Notes under the pieces: generated by a model
The model's database searches: none
Told to the model about the DNA's origin: nothing
What the model saw: only the letters and a program-made list of their open reading frames with translations
Program-made: the position numbers and the translations under genes
In this document: positions 51,284 through 60,463 of the stretch, in pieces
Layout of the letters: each line of letters begins with the position of its first letter
How positions within the stretch are numbered: the stretch's first letter is position 1
From: Pseudomonadota bacterium
GTDB lineage: Bacteria > Pseudomonadota > Gammaproteobacteria > Steroidobacterales > Steroidobacteraceae
DNA length: 64,000 nucleotides
NCBI GenBank assembly: GCA_018241425.1
Contig: JAFEDU010000001.1
Coordinates: 1,240,001 to 1,304,000 of the forward strand
Direction: 5' to 3'

Positions 51284-53305
51284 GTGGACCCTGCCGTTAA
51301 CGCGGCAGGAACAGTGCACCCCGAGAAACCCTTGGCAGGCAACGGCAGTTCAAATATCCGCTTCGGGGATGGGTTCGAGCTCGATCCCAGCGCCTGGCAG
51401 CTGCGCCGTGACGGCAAGCCGCTCAAGCTCGAGCGGATCCCGATGCAGATCCTCCTCTTCCTGGGAGAACAGCCGGGCCAGCTGGTGAGCAGGGAACAGA
51501 TCGCCGAGAAGATCTGGGGAAAGAACGCCTACCTCGATACCGACAACAGCATCAACGGGGCGATGCGGAAGATCCGGCAGGCGCTGCAGGATGATTCGGC
51601 GGAGCCCCGCTACATCGAGACCGTCACCGGGCTCGGATACCGCTTCATCGCGCCGATCCTGTCGCCAGCCCCAGAGACGCCGCAGGTCGCCGCCTCACCC
51701 GAGCCGCTCCAGGGCGAAGTGCCCGCCGCTGACCGGCGGCGCGGGGCGCGGCGCAGCACGGATGCCCAGCTGCCGTCGGGTTCAGCGCAACCACCCCGCA
51801 CCGCCTCTCCGATGGGCTGGCTGATACTGGCAGCCGCGGTCGTATGCGGTGCCCTGGGTGGGTGGATCTATCACGTGCGCACGGCCCCGATGTCGTCGGC
51901 AGGAGCAGGCGCGCAATCCACCCTCGCCGTACTGCCGCTGACCAACCTCACCGGCGACCCCTCGCAGGAATACTTCAGCGATGGGCTGACCGAGGAACTC
52001 ATAGCGCAACTGGGCAACGCAGATCCCCAGCACCTGAGCGTCATCGCCCGCACCTCGGTGATGAACTACAAGAACACTCACGAGCCCCTGGACCAGGTGG
52101 CCCGCGTGCTGGGCGCCCAGTACCTCCTCGAGGGCAGCGTGCGCCGGGACGCCAACAAGATCCGTGTCACAGCACAGCTGGTTCGCGCCTCCGACCAGTC
52201 GCACGTCTGGTCGCGGCAGTACGACCGCGAGCTCACCTCGGTGCTCGCACTCGAGGCCGAAATCGCGACGGCGATCGCGGACGAGATCCGCGGGACCCTG
52301 GGGCAGCCCGCAACCGCGTCCACGACCGTCGCCGTGCTGCAGTCCCCTGAAGACAACGAGGCGCACGACCTGTACCTGCGTGGGCGCTACTTCTGGAACA
52401 AGCGCTCGCTGGCGGGCTTCACGCAGGCACTCAGCTACTTTAAGGACGCGATCGCGAAGAGTCCCAATTATGCCCCGGCCTACGCCGGGCTCGCAGACAC
52501 CTATGCCATGCTCAGCAACTGGGGCCTCGCCCTTCCGGGTGAAGCCATGGCGAACGCGCGTACGGCGGCCCAGCGTGCGATCGAGCTCGATCCGCAGCTC
52601 GCCGAGGCGCACAACGCCCTGGCCGTGATTGCGCAGGACTACGACTACGACTGGACCACGGCCGGAAACGAATTTCGCCGCGCCATCCAGCTGAACCCCA
52701 ACTACGCCACCGCCCACCAGTGGTACGGGATCTACCTCGCCTACCAGGGCAAGTTCCCGGAGGCACTGGCCGAGAGCGACCGGGCGCGCGCGCTCGACCC
52801 GCTGTCACCGATCGTGAACGCCGACCGGGCGGCGACCCTTCTTTACGCTAAGCAATATTCGCGTGCGACGGAGACCTTTCTCACCGCGCTCGAGATGGAT
52901 CCCAGCCTCGGCCGCGCGCACATGGTCGTCGTGTCCTACGCGGAAACCGGCCGCTACGACGAAGCGCTCGCGCATGTCCGCTCATGGCGCGCCACCGACC
53001 CGGGGCCGTGGACCTGGGCCGAGGAAGCCTTCGTATACGGACGCGCCGGCGAGCGCGAGAAGGCGGAAGCCGCAATCCAGAAGATGCAGGAAGAAAATCG
53101 CGGGCGTCAGTTCAACCTCATGCCCAGCCAGGCCATGGCGTACTCGGGACTCAAGGACCGGTCACAGGTCCTCGCCGCGCTCGAGGGTAGCTTCCGCGAG
53201 CATTCGAGCCAGATCAACGAGATCAAGGTCGCCCCGCAGTACGACTTCCTGCACGACGATCCGCAGTTCCGCGACCTCGTACGCCGCGTGGGGCTCACCC
53301 CCTGA
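51284..53305 (+). CDS. Membrane-bound wHTH regulator with TPR repeats
   Basis: This 673-aa protein has an N-terminal OmpR/PhoB-type winged helix at about 25-130 (LVSREQIAEKIWG, SINGAMRKIRQALQDD, YIETVTGLGYRF). A Pro-rich linker and one TM helix (MGWLILAAAVVCGALGGWIY, about 178-197) follow. A FlgO-like domain begins STLAVLPLTNLTGDPSQEYF, then TPR repeats fill about 350-640. It is a CadC-like architecture, sensing in the periplasm and binding DNA in the cytoplasm. The start is GTG 51284; GTG 51314 is an alternative. It faces the cytochrome gene convergently. Confidence 0.85.
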   Translation: MDPAVNAAGTVHPEKPLAGNGSSNIRFGDGFELDPSAWQLRRDGKPLKLERIPMQILLFLGEQPGQLVSREQIAEKIWGKNAYLDTDNSINGAMRKIRQALQDDSAEPRYIETVTGLGYRFIAPILSPAPETPQVAASPEPLQGEVPAADRRRGARRSTDAQLPSGSAQPPRTASPMGWLILAAAVVCGALGGWIYHVRTAPMSSAGAGAQSTLAVLPLTNLTGDPSQEYFSDGLTEELIAQLGNADPQHLSVIARTSVMNYKNTHEPLDQVARVLGAQYLLEGSVRRDANKIRVTAQLVRASDQSHVWSRQYDRELTSVLALEAEIATAIADEIRGTLGQPATASTTVAVLQSPEDNEAHDLYLRGRYFWNKRSLAGFTQALSYFKDAIAKSPNYAPAYAGLADTYAMLSNWGLALPGEAMANARTAAQRAIELDPQLAEAHNALAVIAQDYDYDWTTAGNEFRRAIQLNPNYATAHQWYGIYLAYQGKFPEALAESDRARALDPLSPIVNADRAATLLYAKQYSRATETFLTALEMDPSLGRAHMVVVSYAETGRYDEALAHVRSWRATDPGPWTWAEEAFVYGRAGEREKAEAAIQKMQEENRGRQFNLMPSQAMAYSGLKDRSQVLAALEGSFREHSSQINEIKVAPQYDFLHDDPQFRDLVRRVGLTP

Positions 53306-53313
53306 GGCGGGCA

Positions 53314-53341
53314 CCGCGCCCTGACCCAGCGCAGGGCGCGG
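53314..53341. terminator. Bidirectional terminator-like hairpin
   Basis: A 10-bp perfect inverted repeat (CCGCGCCCTG with CAGGGCGCGG) and an 8-nt loop lie between two convergent genes. There is no long T-run on either side. Confidence 0.6.
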
Positions 53342-53359
53342 CGCCGGGTTTCACAACTC

Positions 53360-54898
53360 CTAGAGGGAGTTGAGGAACGCCACCAGGTCGTGCTTCTGCC
53401 GGTCCGTCAGGTTCATCTGGAAGCGCTTGTCGTAGAAGTTGACCAGCTCCTTGAGGCTGGCCGCAGCGCCGTTGTGGAAGTACGGGGCGCGCGCGGCAAG
53501 CCCTCGCAGGATCGGCCCCTTGCCCCTGTTGAAGTCGCTGCAGGCACCCGTCAGGAGAGCCTTCCCGGGATCGGTGGTGTAGAAGGACTGCGGCTGTCCG
53601 GCACTGAAGGGATTCGGGCAACCACTGATGAGGTACACCGGAACATCCGCTCCTGACAGCTCGGCAAGGCCCGCGGCGATGTTGGGGTCGGACTCGAGGC
53701 TCGGGAGCGCCGAGTGGCCAGTCCCGATGTCCAGCGGCAGCGGGAAGGAGTGGTTGCCGGTGTTGGGCGTGTCATGGCAGGTCGTGCAGGTGCCCGCGAA
53801 GGTCGTCGGGCTGCCGAGCGCAGGGTTGTCGTTGAGGCCACGGACGTTCGATATCTGCACCGGTGCCGTGTTGAAGACCATCTCGCCGGCGGCAACCGAA
53901 CGCCGGGCCGCGTCGCGCTGCTGCTCGACGTAGTCGCCCCGCCGCTCCTGCACGTCGGCCCAGGGCAGGAACAGGCTCATGGCGCTGGAATCGAAGGGTT
54001 GACCTTCCGGGTCCGCCCCGAGCGAGTCGTTGATCCCCGGGTAATAAAGCGCCGTCATCTCCGCGGCCAGATACTCAGGTCCCCCCGAAGCACCGCGGGC
54101 GTGCAGCGAGCCGGCGTTGGCGTCGTGCACCTGGGCGGTGAACACCCCCAGCTCGAAATTGACGATGTCGCTGAGCTGCTGCGCGCTCGGGGCCCGGGCG
54201 GCCTGCGCGTGGATGTTGATGGCGTCGAGGGCCTGCTGGGTGAGGTCGGTGTCGAGGTTCGCCGGGAAGCTCGACAGCACGTTCAGGGGCATGTGGGTTT
54301 CCCGACCATCGAACATGATGGCGCTCAGGAACGGCAGGTTGGCCGTCGGCAGCGGGCGACGATACACGGACACCACCGGCTGCCCGCCGGTCCCGGGCGT
54401 CATGGCGCATCCGTAGGGATCGTGGACGACCGAAATCGTGAACTGGGCGTTCGCGGGAACGGGCAGGAAGATGCGAATCAGCCCGTGCTTGAGCAGCAGG
54501 CTGTGGTCGGCCGCGACACCCTGGCGCCCCGTGGGACAGTTGGCGCCATCGACGGCGGCGAACAGCGGATCAGCGCCGCGGGTCTCCTGGAAGCGTCGCT
54601 GGATATCCCTGACGCTGATGCTCATCGCCTGGTCGGCGACGTGACAGGTCGCGCAGCTGCGCCCGTTGGTGCCGAGGCTCTGGAAGAAGGCACCCCGGCC
54701 ACGCAGCGCGCCATTGAGGCTGACCACGCCGATCTCGCCCACGGCATCCGGATACGAATGGACCGATGCGTCGCCGACCGCAGTGTCCGGCTCGGCGGCT
54801 GCCACACCGAGCGAAAGGGCGGCCGCCGCCAGCCCCACCACCCATGTGCCGACCCCCAGGAACCTGCGCCGATCCGAGTACCGCCTGGAAACAGTCAT
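53360..54898 (-). CDS. Dihaem cytochrome c peroxidase-like protein
   Basis: This 512-aa protein has two haem c sites, CATCH (about residue 87) and CTTCH. Conserved stretches include FGT- or FQSLGTNGRSCATCH-like and the terminal GPILRGLAARAPYFHNGAAASLKELVNFYDKRF (in parts), typical of the MauG/CcpA group. The N-terminus is SDRRRFLGVGTWVVGLAAAALS, a twin-arginine-like signal, which is unusual for a c-type cytochrome. A Cys-rich surface region (PTGRQG, CAMTPG) is also present. Peroxidase or another oxidation role is possible; the substrate is unknown. It is the last gene of the run with the receptor and ABC genes. Confidence 0.82.
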   Translation of the reverse strand: MTVSRRYSDRRRFLGVGTWVVGLAAAALSLGVAAAEPDTAVGDASVHSYPDAVGEIGVVSLNGALRGRGAFFQSLGTNGRSCATCHVADQAMSISVRDIQRRFQETRGADPLFAAVDGANCPTGRQGVAADHSLLLKHGLIRIFLPVPANAQFTISVVHDPYGCAMTPGTGGQPVVSVYRRPLPTANLPFLSAIMFDGRETHMPLNVLSSFPANLDTDLTQQALDAINIHAQAARAPSAQQLSDIVNFELGVFTAQVHDANAGSLHARGASGGPEYLAAEMTALYYPGINDSLGADPEGQPFDSSAMSLFLPWADVQERRGDYVEQQRDAARRSVAAGEMVFNTAPVQISNVRGLNDNPALGSPTTFAGTCTTCHDTPNTGNHSFPLPLDIGTGHSALPSLESDPNIAAGLAELSGADVPVYLISGCPNPFSAGQPQSFYTTDPGKALLTGACSDFNRGKGPILRGLAARAPYFHNGAAASLKELVNFYDKRFQMNLTDRQKHDLVAFLNSL

Positions 54899-55215
54899 CG
54901 CTAACCCCCGCCCGCACTGAAGTCGGGTTGCCCGTAATGGTTGAAACTTCGGGGGTGCGTCCGGATGCCCGGAACCGCAGGCCACGTGCGTGGCAGGCGG
55001 GCGGCCCCATCCAGAGCAACTCCCTTAGGGCCGTTATCTCGTGCGGGGCGGTAGACACCAATAGCGTGCCGCTGGGCTTGCGCTTAGGTGTACCTGTCGA
55101 GTCTCAAGTAATTGATATTGAAAGTTTTTATATCGAATCCGACAGATCCTAGACAGGCCTTTTTTCAGGCCGCTGCAGGGTGCGCCACCGGAACAGCGCG
55201 CTTCCGCGTCCCGTG
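54899..55215. other. 317-bp region upstream of the cytochrome gene
   Basis: No gene is seen. It follows the TonB receptor stop and precedes the cytochrome start on the - strand, so it holds the cytochrome promoter. An AT-rich island at 55106-55140 contains the partial inverted repeat listed separately. There is no clear terminator for the receptor gene. Confidence 0.5.
55114..55134. promoter_or_regulatory. AT-rich inverted repeat upstream of the cytochrome gene
   Basis: GATAT (55114-55118) and ATATC (55130-55134) flank an 11-bp AT-rich centre. The 21-bp size and base composition recall Fur-type operators, but the inner part is not symmetrical. Regulator identity is uncertain. Confidence 0.3.
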
Positions 55216-57651
55216 TCACTGACCCAGGCCGTTGGGGCCGAATGAGACGGTGAGCCTCGCGTAATAGAACGCCCCGTTGATCCCGATGGGGTTCGCGAAG
55301 TTGTACGGCAGCGCGCCGTAATACGAGCCCCCCGGTGTCGTGCGGTCGGGATACCGGTTGAACACGTCAGTACCGCCGACCGCGACCCGGATGCCGTCCA
55401 CGATAGACAGGTGTGCCTCGGCATTGACGGTCCAGGCCGGGTCGTACTTCTGGACGTTCGCACCCTGGATCACCGGCAGCGAGGAATCGTAGGAGAACGC
55501 GTAGAGCGTCCCATAGTGGATCGGCTGCAGGGTCACGCCCCAGCGCGCATTGGACCAGTCCGCTGCCAGGATCAACTTCGTGGACGGCGAGCCGTACTCG
55601 AGCGGGATCAGGACTGCGGCATTCACGTTGGCGTTGTCCGCCAGGGCATTGCGCAGCGCATCCTGATGCAGGTAGTTGCGGTTGAACGACGCGCTCAGCT
55701 TGAGAGAGCCGCCCGCGACCTGCGTGCTCTGACTGACCACCAGGTCCAGGCCCCGCGTGGTGGTATCGAGCCCGTTGGTCAGGAAGCTCACGGCCGCAAT
55801 GTTGGGGTAGGTCGGGTCAAACGTGGGTATCTGCCCCGTGGGTACGATGCGGTCTCGGATCCTGATCTGGTACAGGTCCAGCGTGGTGGAGATGCCCCAA
55901 GGGGCGCGCCATGCCAGACCCACGGTCGTATTCACGGACTTCTCCGGGCGCAGCGCGATGCCGCCGTTCTCGGCCGCCAGCGGGTCGGTCGGCGGCAGGA
56001 AGGCAGTGTTCTGTAGTCCCGTGCCGGTGTCATTGAAGTTCAGCGTCGTGATGCGAATGGCCTCCTGCGCCAGCGACGGCGCCCGGAAGCTGTTGGACAC
56101 CGATCCTCTCAGCAGGAAGCTGTCCGTAATGGAGTAGCGCACGGCGAACTTTCCGGTTACCGAGTCGCCGTAGTCGCTGTAATGCGAGTAACGTCCGGCC
56201 ACTTGCAGCAGCAGGCGCGAGGCGATCTCGTTGTCGAACCCAAGGTACCCGGACCACACCCCGCGGGTGAGGTGGGCCACATCTCCCGGCGAAAGGCCGT
56301 TATCGCCCTGCGACCCGGGCGGGATGACTTCGCCATAGATCGGGTCGACCGTGTACGGCCCCGCGGCGTATGAGGCGGGATCGCCCGGAGAGGTGTGATA
56401 GGCCTCGTGCATGTACTCGGCGCCGGTGGAGACACCGAGTGGGGCGGACCAGCCGGGGATCTGGAGCTCACGAGTCAGGTCGAGGTTCAGGCCCCGCTCT
56501 TCGTAAGTGAAGTCAGCGACGTGGAACCTGGTGGGGCTGTCCGGACCCAGGGACGCGTTCAGCGTGTTGGTCAGCCCGTAACTGAAGGTGTTGTATCCCT
56601 CACGGGCGCTAAAGTCCCACCTCCATCCCACCCATTCGGTCTTTAGGCCCAGAACTGCATCCAGATCCTGAGAGACGCCGGTTGAAACGGGCCGGTACCC
56701 ATTCGGGTAGATGCTGAGTACGTTGGTCGGGTCGCCGGGATAGCGGAAGAAAGCCCCGCCCCATGTGTCGCGATAGTTGGCCGTGGTGTACGAGTACAGC
56801 TCGCTCCGCGCACCTACCGGTACCGACAGGTTGTAGAAGACGCTCTTGTTGATCGTCGCCGGGTCGCCGGACTGGAACAGCACCCTGTTGTCGAGCGCTA
56901 GGTCTGCGGGCGTCGAATTGTACGATGCGGACGCGCTGGTCGGGCCGGCCCGGTTGGTGGAGCCGGTGTCGCGGTAGTCGGCGCCGACGTGCAGAAAGCC
57001 GCCCGCCACGGAGAAGCCGTAGTCGGCACTGATCATCTTGCTGCGACCGTCGGTGATGCGCTGATCGGTCGGCGCGAAGTGAGTGACATTGGCGCCGTAG
57101 AGCACGTCGGCCTGTCCCCCGCCTGAGCTGCCCTTGAGGACGATGTTGACCACGCCTGCAACGGCATCGCTGCCGTAGAGCGCGCCGGCCCCGTCGCGCA
57201 GGATCTCGATGTGGTCGATCGCCTCCTCGGGAATGGCGTTCAGGTCGACGGCCACCGTGCCGGGAAATAACCCCTCGATGTCCATCACCGCGTTGGCATG
57301 CCGGCGCTTGCCGTTCACCAGCACTAGGACCTCGTCCGGTCCCAGGCCACGGAACTGTATCGCCCGCACCGAATCCGACGTGCCGCTCGAGGAGGCGCGC
57401 GGCATGTTGACCGCCGGCGAGAGGTCCTGCAGCGCCTGACCGAGCTCGCCCGATACGAGCGCCTGCTTCACCTGGGCGGGACTGAAGTAGTCGATCGGCA
57501 CTGCGCTGTCGAAGACGCTGCGGTCGCTGACGCGTGACCCGAAGACGGTGACCTGTTCGAGTGCGTCGGGATTGGTGTCGTCGGCCAGGGCAGCCGGGAC
57601 GAGCAGCGGGCCGACGAGCAGGGCGAGCAGCCCCCGAGACGTAGAATTCAC
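55216..57651 (-). CDS. TonB-dependent receptor
   Basis: This 811-aa outer-membrane protein starts at GTG 57651; an in-frame TTG at 57666 is possible. The signal peptide is LLALLVGPLLVPAALA. A TonB-box-like LEQVTVFGSR comes next. The plug domain at about 55-170 contains RGLGPDEVLVLVNGKRR and EILRDGAGALYGSDAVAGVVNI. The long C-terminal barrel ends in ...FGPNGLGQ. The plug resembles the Oar/FepA-like TonB receptors. The polar-amino-acid ABC genes lie 87 bp upstream on the same strand, so it may import the same nutrient. Confidence 0.88.
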   Translation of the reverse strand: MNSTSRGLLALLVGPLLVPAALADDTNPDALEQVTVFGSRVSDRSVFDSAVPIDYFSPAQVKQALVSGELGQALQDLSPAVNMPRASSSGTSDSVRAIQFRGLGPDEVLVLVNGKRRHANAVMDIEGLFPGTVAVDLNAIPEEAIDHIEILRDGAGALYGSDAVAGVVNIVLKGSSGGGQADVLYGANVTHFAPTDQRITDGRSKMISADYGFSVAGGFLHVGADYRDTGSTNRAGPTSASASYNSTPADLALDNRVLFQSGDPATINKSVFYNLSVPVGARSELYSYTTANYRDTWGGAFFRYPGDPTNVLSIYPNGYRPVSTGVSQDLDAVLGLKTEWVGWRWDFSAREGYNTFSYGLTNTLNASLGPDSPTRFHVADFTYEERGLNLDLTRELQIPGWSAPLGVSTGAEYMHEAYHTSPGDPASYAAGPYTVDPIYGEVIPPGSQGDNGLSPGDVAHLTRGVWSGYLGFDNEIASRLLLQVAGRYSHYSDYGDSVTGKFAVRYSITDSFLLRGSVSNSFRAPSLAQEAIRITTLNFNDTGTGLQNTAFLPPTDPLAAENGGIALRPEKSVNTTVGLAWRAPWGISTTLDLYQIRIRDRIVPTGQIPTFDPTYPNIAAVSFLTNGLDTTTRGLDLVVSQSTQVAGGSLKLSASFNRNYLHQDALRNALADNANVNAAVLIPLEYGSPSTKLILAADWSNARWGVTLQPIHYGTLYAFSYDSSLPVIQGANVQKYDPAWTVNAEAHLSIVDGIRVAVGGTDVFNRYPDRTTPGGSYYGALPYNFANPIGINGAFYYARLTVSFGPNGLGQ

Positions 57652-57686
57652 GAGCGATTCCCCCAAGTAACTTGACCAAATCTACA

Positions 57687-57705
57687 AGCCGTCGAGTCGT
57701 CGGCT
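57687..57705. promoter_or_regulatory. Inverted repeat upstream of the TonB receptor
   Basis: AGCCGTCGA G TCGTCGGCT is an imperfect 19-bp palindrome (one mismatched pair) 36 bp upstream of the GTG start. It suggests an operator or a small hairpin in the leader. Confidence 0.35.
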
Positions 57706-57738
57706 GATAGTGATTCGCTATAAGAACATTCTAGCGGG

Positions 57739-58497
57739 TTAGTGTGGCCCTACATCACCCGGAGCCGGCAGATGTTCGCGGCGCAAAAAAGTGCGCAGTT
57801 GCTCGCTGCGGGGTGCGGCGAACAGCTGCCCCGGCGGCCCACTCTCGATCACCGCGCCCTTGTCCATGAATATGACGTTGTCCGCGAGCCGCTGCGCGAA
57901 CCGCAGCTCGTGGGTGACGCAGAGGGTCGTCATGCCACTCTCCGCGAGCTCGGCGATGGCATCAAGCACCTCGTGCACCATCACCGGGTCCAGCGACGAG
58001 GTGGGCTCGTCGAACAGCAGGACCTTCGGGTTCATGCACAGTGCCCGCGCGATCGCCACGCGCTGCTGCTCGCCGCCCGACAGCTCGCTCGGGAAGCGCT
58101 CCGCCAGGCCGGCGACGTGGACGCGCTCAAGGCGCGCCAGCGCCTCGGTGCGCGCCTCGGCGGCCGACAGGTGGCGGACGGTCATCGGGGCCAGCGTGCA
58201 GTTCTGAAGCACGGTCAGGTGGGGGAACAGGTTGAAGCTCTGAAAGACCATGCCCACCTGCCGGCGCACGCGCTCGAGGCTCGAGCGCTCCTGCGTCACA
58301 AGCGTCCCGTCAACCTCGATCGAACCCCCATCGTAGGGTGCGAGGCCGTTGACACAGCGCAGCAGGGTCGACTTGCCGGACCCCGACGGCCCGCAGATCA
58401 CGACCTTCGCGTGTGCCTCGACTGCGAGCGATACGTCCTGGAGCACTACCTGCTCGCCAAAGTGCTTGCTGACGTTGCGGATATCGACGAGCGGCAT
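57739..58497 (-). CDS. Polar amino acid ABC transporter ATPase (GlnQ/HisP-like)
   Basis: This 252-aa ABC ATPase has a Walker A GPSGSGKST, Q-loop VFQSFNLFPHLT, signature LSGGEQQRV and Walker B VLLFDEPTSSLDP. An H-loop His is in CVTHEL. It is about the standard length. It is encoded 10 bp after the permease gene and powers import with the permease and binding protein. Confidence 0.93.
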   Translation of the reverse strand: MPLVDIRNVSKHFGEQVVLQDVSLAVEAHAKVVICGPSGSGKSTLLRCVNGLAPYDGGSIEVDGTLVTQERSSLERVRRQVGMVFQSFNLFPHLTVLQNCTLAPMTVRHLSAAEARTEALARLERVHVAGLAERFPSELSGGEQQRVAIARALCMNPKVLLFDEPTSSLDPVMVHEVLDAIAELAESGMTTLCVTHELRFAQRLADNVIFMDKGAVIESGPPGQLFAAPRSEQLRTFLRREHLPAPGDVGPH

Positions 58498-58507
58498 GGC
58501 GCGGGCT

Positions 58508-59305
58508 TTACGCGACGTGGGTCGTCGCGTCGCGCGAGACGATGCCGCGGCCGAAGCGCACTTCGAGGCGATGCTGCACGATCTCGAAGACTATCGACAG
58601 CACCCAGTAGATCAGCGCCGCAGCGAACAGCATCTCCATGTAGTGCGAGGTCGCACGGGCATAGGATTGGGCGAGGAAGCTCAGCTCCCAGAGCCCCATC
58701 AGGGAAACCAAGGATGAATCCTTGAGCATCGAGATGAAGAGTGCGCCCGCCGGCGGGACAATGAGCCGCAGCGCCTGCGGGGCAATGACACGCCAGGCGG
58801 TCGTTCCGCGGGACAGGCCCAGCGCGGCCGCCGCCTCCCATTGGCCGCGCGGGACCGAGGTGATGCCGCTGCGGATGGTCTCGGCGAGGTAGGCGCCATA
58901 GTTGAGGGACAGCGCGATCAGCCCCGAGGTGAGCGCACCCAGCACCAGCCCCACCTGCGGAAGCGCAAGGTAAATGATCAGCACCTGCACCATGAGTGGC
59001 GTGCCGCGGAAGAACGACGCGTAGAAGGTGGCCACGCCGAACGCAACCGGATTCCTCGATAGCCTTCCGAGAGCGGTCAGGAGCGCCACCGCGAGCGCGA
59101 AGACCATCGAGAGTCCGGTCACCAGGAGGGTGAGTGCGGCGCCCTGGATGAACCCATCCGGCGCCAGGTGCAGTCCGAGAAGGAACGGCAGGCGGTCGAC
59201 GACGTAGGCAACGTCCAGCCCCATGTGCCTGCACAGGGCCACCAGCAGGCCGACGAGCAACATCCAGGTCAGCCAGACCTGGGCCCGGAAGCGGTTAGGG
59301 CCCAT
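58508..59305 (-). CDS. Polar amino acid ABC transporter permease
   Basis: This 265-aa HisM/GlnP-type permease has about five or six TM helices. The EAA loop is EAAAALGLSRGTTAWRVIAPQALRL, and the N-terminus LTLLVTGLSMVFALAVALL is a typical membrane block. ATG 59305 overlaps the end of the binding-protein gene by 11 bp. Only one permease gene is present, so it would act as a homodimer or both halves are supplied by one gene. Confidence 0.9.
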   Translation of the reverse strand: MGPNRFRAQVWLTWMLLVGLLVALCRHMGLDVAYVVDRLPFLLGLHLAPDGFIQGAALTLLVTGLSMVFALAVALLTALGRLSRNPVAFGVATFYASFFRGTPLMVQVLIIYLALPQVGLVLGALTSGLIALSLNYGAYLAETIRSGITSVPRGQWEAAAALGLSRGTTAWRVIAPQALRLIVPPAGALFISMLKDSSLVSLMGLWELSFLAQSYARATSHYMEMLFAAALIYWVLSIVFEIVQHRLEVRFGRGIVSRDATTHVA

Positions 59306-60128
59306 CGCCGGTGATGTCCCGACCGAACCACTTCTGCGAGATGCGCGCCAGCGTGCCGTCGGCCCGCAGGGCACGAATGATGTCGGCGACCTTGCGGTCC
59401 CACTCGGGATCGCCCTTTTCCGTGGCGATGACGTTCGGCTCTGAATACAGCGTCGGCCCTTCCAGTTTCAGCACCGGCGAGACGGCAATGGCCGCCTGGG
59501 CGGTCGCGAGGTCGGAAATGACGGCATCCAGCCGTACGCCCGGTCCCAGGGCGAGGTTGCGGAAGTTGAGCGTCTCGTCGCCCGGCACCACGATGACATC
59601 ATGGAATGGATAGGTGATCGGCGGCTCACCCGGGATCACGAGGGCTCGATTGACGTACGCCTCGTAGCTGGATCCGAGTCCGACGCCGACGCGCTTGCCG
59701 GTGATGTCCGCCACCGAATGGATATGCTGCTCGTTGCGGTGCACCGTGAGCACCGCGGGCGAGCTGTAATAGCGGATCGGAAAGCTCAGGACGCGCGCCC
59801 GGGACTCGGTGGGGCTGAGCGAGCAGATGCAGATATCCCACCGTCCCTGCCAATGGCCGCCGATGATGCTCTCCCAGGCAGGGGTACTCAGATGCAGTTT
59901 GACGTTGAGCTTCGCGGCGAATGCCGTGGCGACGTCGACGTCGAACCCGGCCAGCTGGTTGGTGGCGTCTATGAATCCGAACGGCGGATAGGTGTTGAGC
60001 AGCACGTCGTTGAGCACGCCGGCGCGCGTCACGCGATCAAGCGTAGCGCCCGCAACGGACGCCCCGGGAAGCGACAGTCCGGACAGGACCAGCAGGCCCG
60101 CGAAGACCCAGCCAAGCCTCCAGTGCAT
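59295..60128 (-). CDS. Polar amino acid ABC transporter substrate-binding protein
   Basis: This 277-aa periplasmic protein has a signal peptide (LGWVFAGLLVLSGLSLPGASVA). The SBP_bac_3 fold follows: NTYPPFGFIDATNQLAGFDVDVATAFA in the first lobe, then VGVGLGSSYEAY near the second hinge. The acidic SLSPTESRARV stretch matches the ligand pocket. ATG 60128 or GTG 60131 could start it. An inverted repeat covers its ribosome-binding site. It is the first gene of the ABC run. Confidence 0.88.
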   Translation of the reverse strand: MHWRLGWVFAGLLVLSGLSLPGASVAGATLDRVTRAGVLNDVLLNTYPPFGFIDATNQLAGFDVDVATAFAAKLNVKLHLSTPAWESIIGGHWQGRWDICICSLSPTESRARVLSFPIRYYSSPAVLTVHRNEQHIHSVADITGKRVGVGLGSSYEAYVNRALVIPGEPPITYPFHDVIVVPGDETLNFRNLALGPGVRLDAVISDLATAQAAIAVSPVLKLEGPTLYSEPNVIATEKGDPEWDRKVADIIRALRADGTLARISQKWFGRDITGDGP

Positions 60129-60131
60129 CAC

Positions 60132-60146
60132 GGGAGCCGGGCTCCC
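60132..60146 (-). promoter_or_regulatory. Inverted repeat occluding the binding-protein RBS
   Basis: GGGAGCC G GGCTCCC lies directly upstream of the start. On the - strand the GGGAG could act as the Shine-Dalgarno and would be paired with CTCCC in the mRNA. It may tune translation of the transporter. Confidence 0.35.
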
Positions 60147-60463
60147 TGGATGCGCACAGTCGTGATTCCCAAGCGTGTCCCCTGCCCTGTAAACGTTGTT
60201 CTTGAGGCGACGCGAAAGCTGCGCAGGCCTCCCGCACGGCGGCGGCGGCGCGCTCGCGCACGCGGCAGCTGGCGGATTTAATTTACACGAGGACTCGCCG
60301 GGTGTCAGATCGACAGCGGCGGCGGGAATGGAGCACGTCGGTTAGCCCCTCGGCATCTGGCGCCCGGGACTCACGAGAACCGGGCGAACGGCGACAGGGA
60401 TGCCCCCATGCCGCCGCTCGCGAACCGTTCCGCCCGCGCTTGCAGCGCGCTCAGCCGCCGCCA
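60147..60463. other. Intergenic region between the ABC operon and fusA
   Basis: It contains the promoter for the ABC operon on the - strand (an AT-poor stretch except TTTAATTTACAC at about 60277-60288) and the 3' side of the EF-G gene. No gene or clear terminator is seen. Confidence 0.4.

Noticed and set aside
55150..55180. Terminator of the TonB receptor gene
   Set aside because: CAGGCC occurs twice around a T-run but as a direct rather than inverted repeat, so no stem forms.
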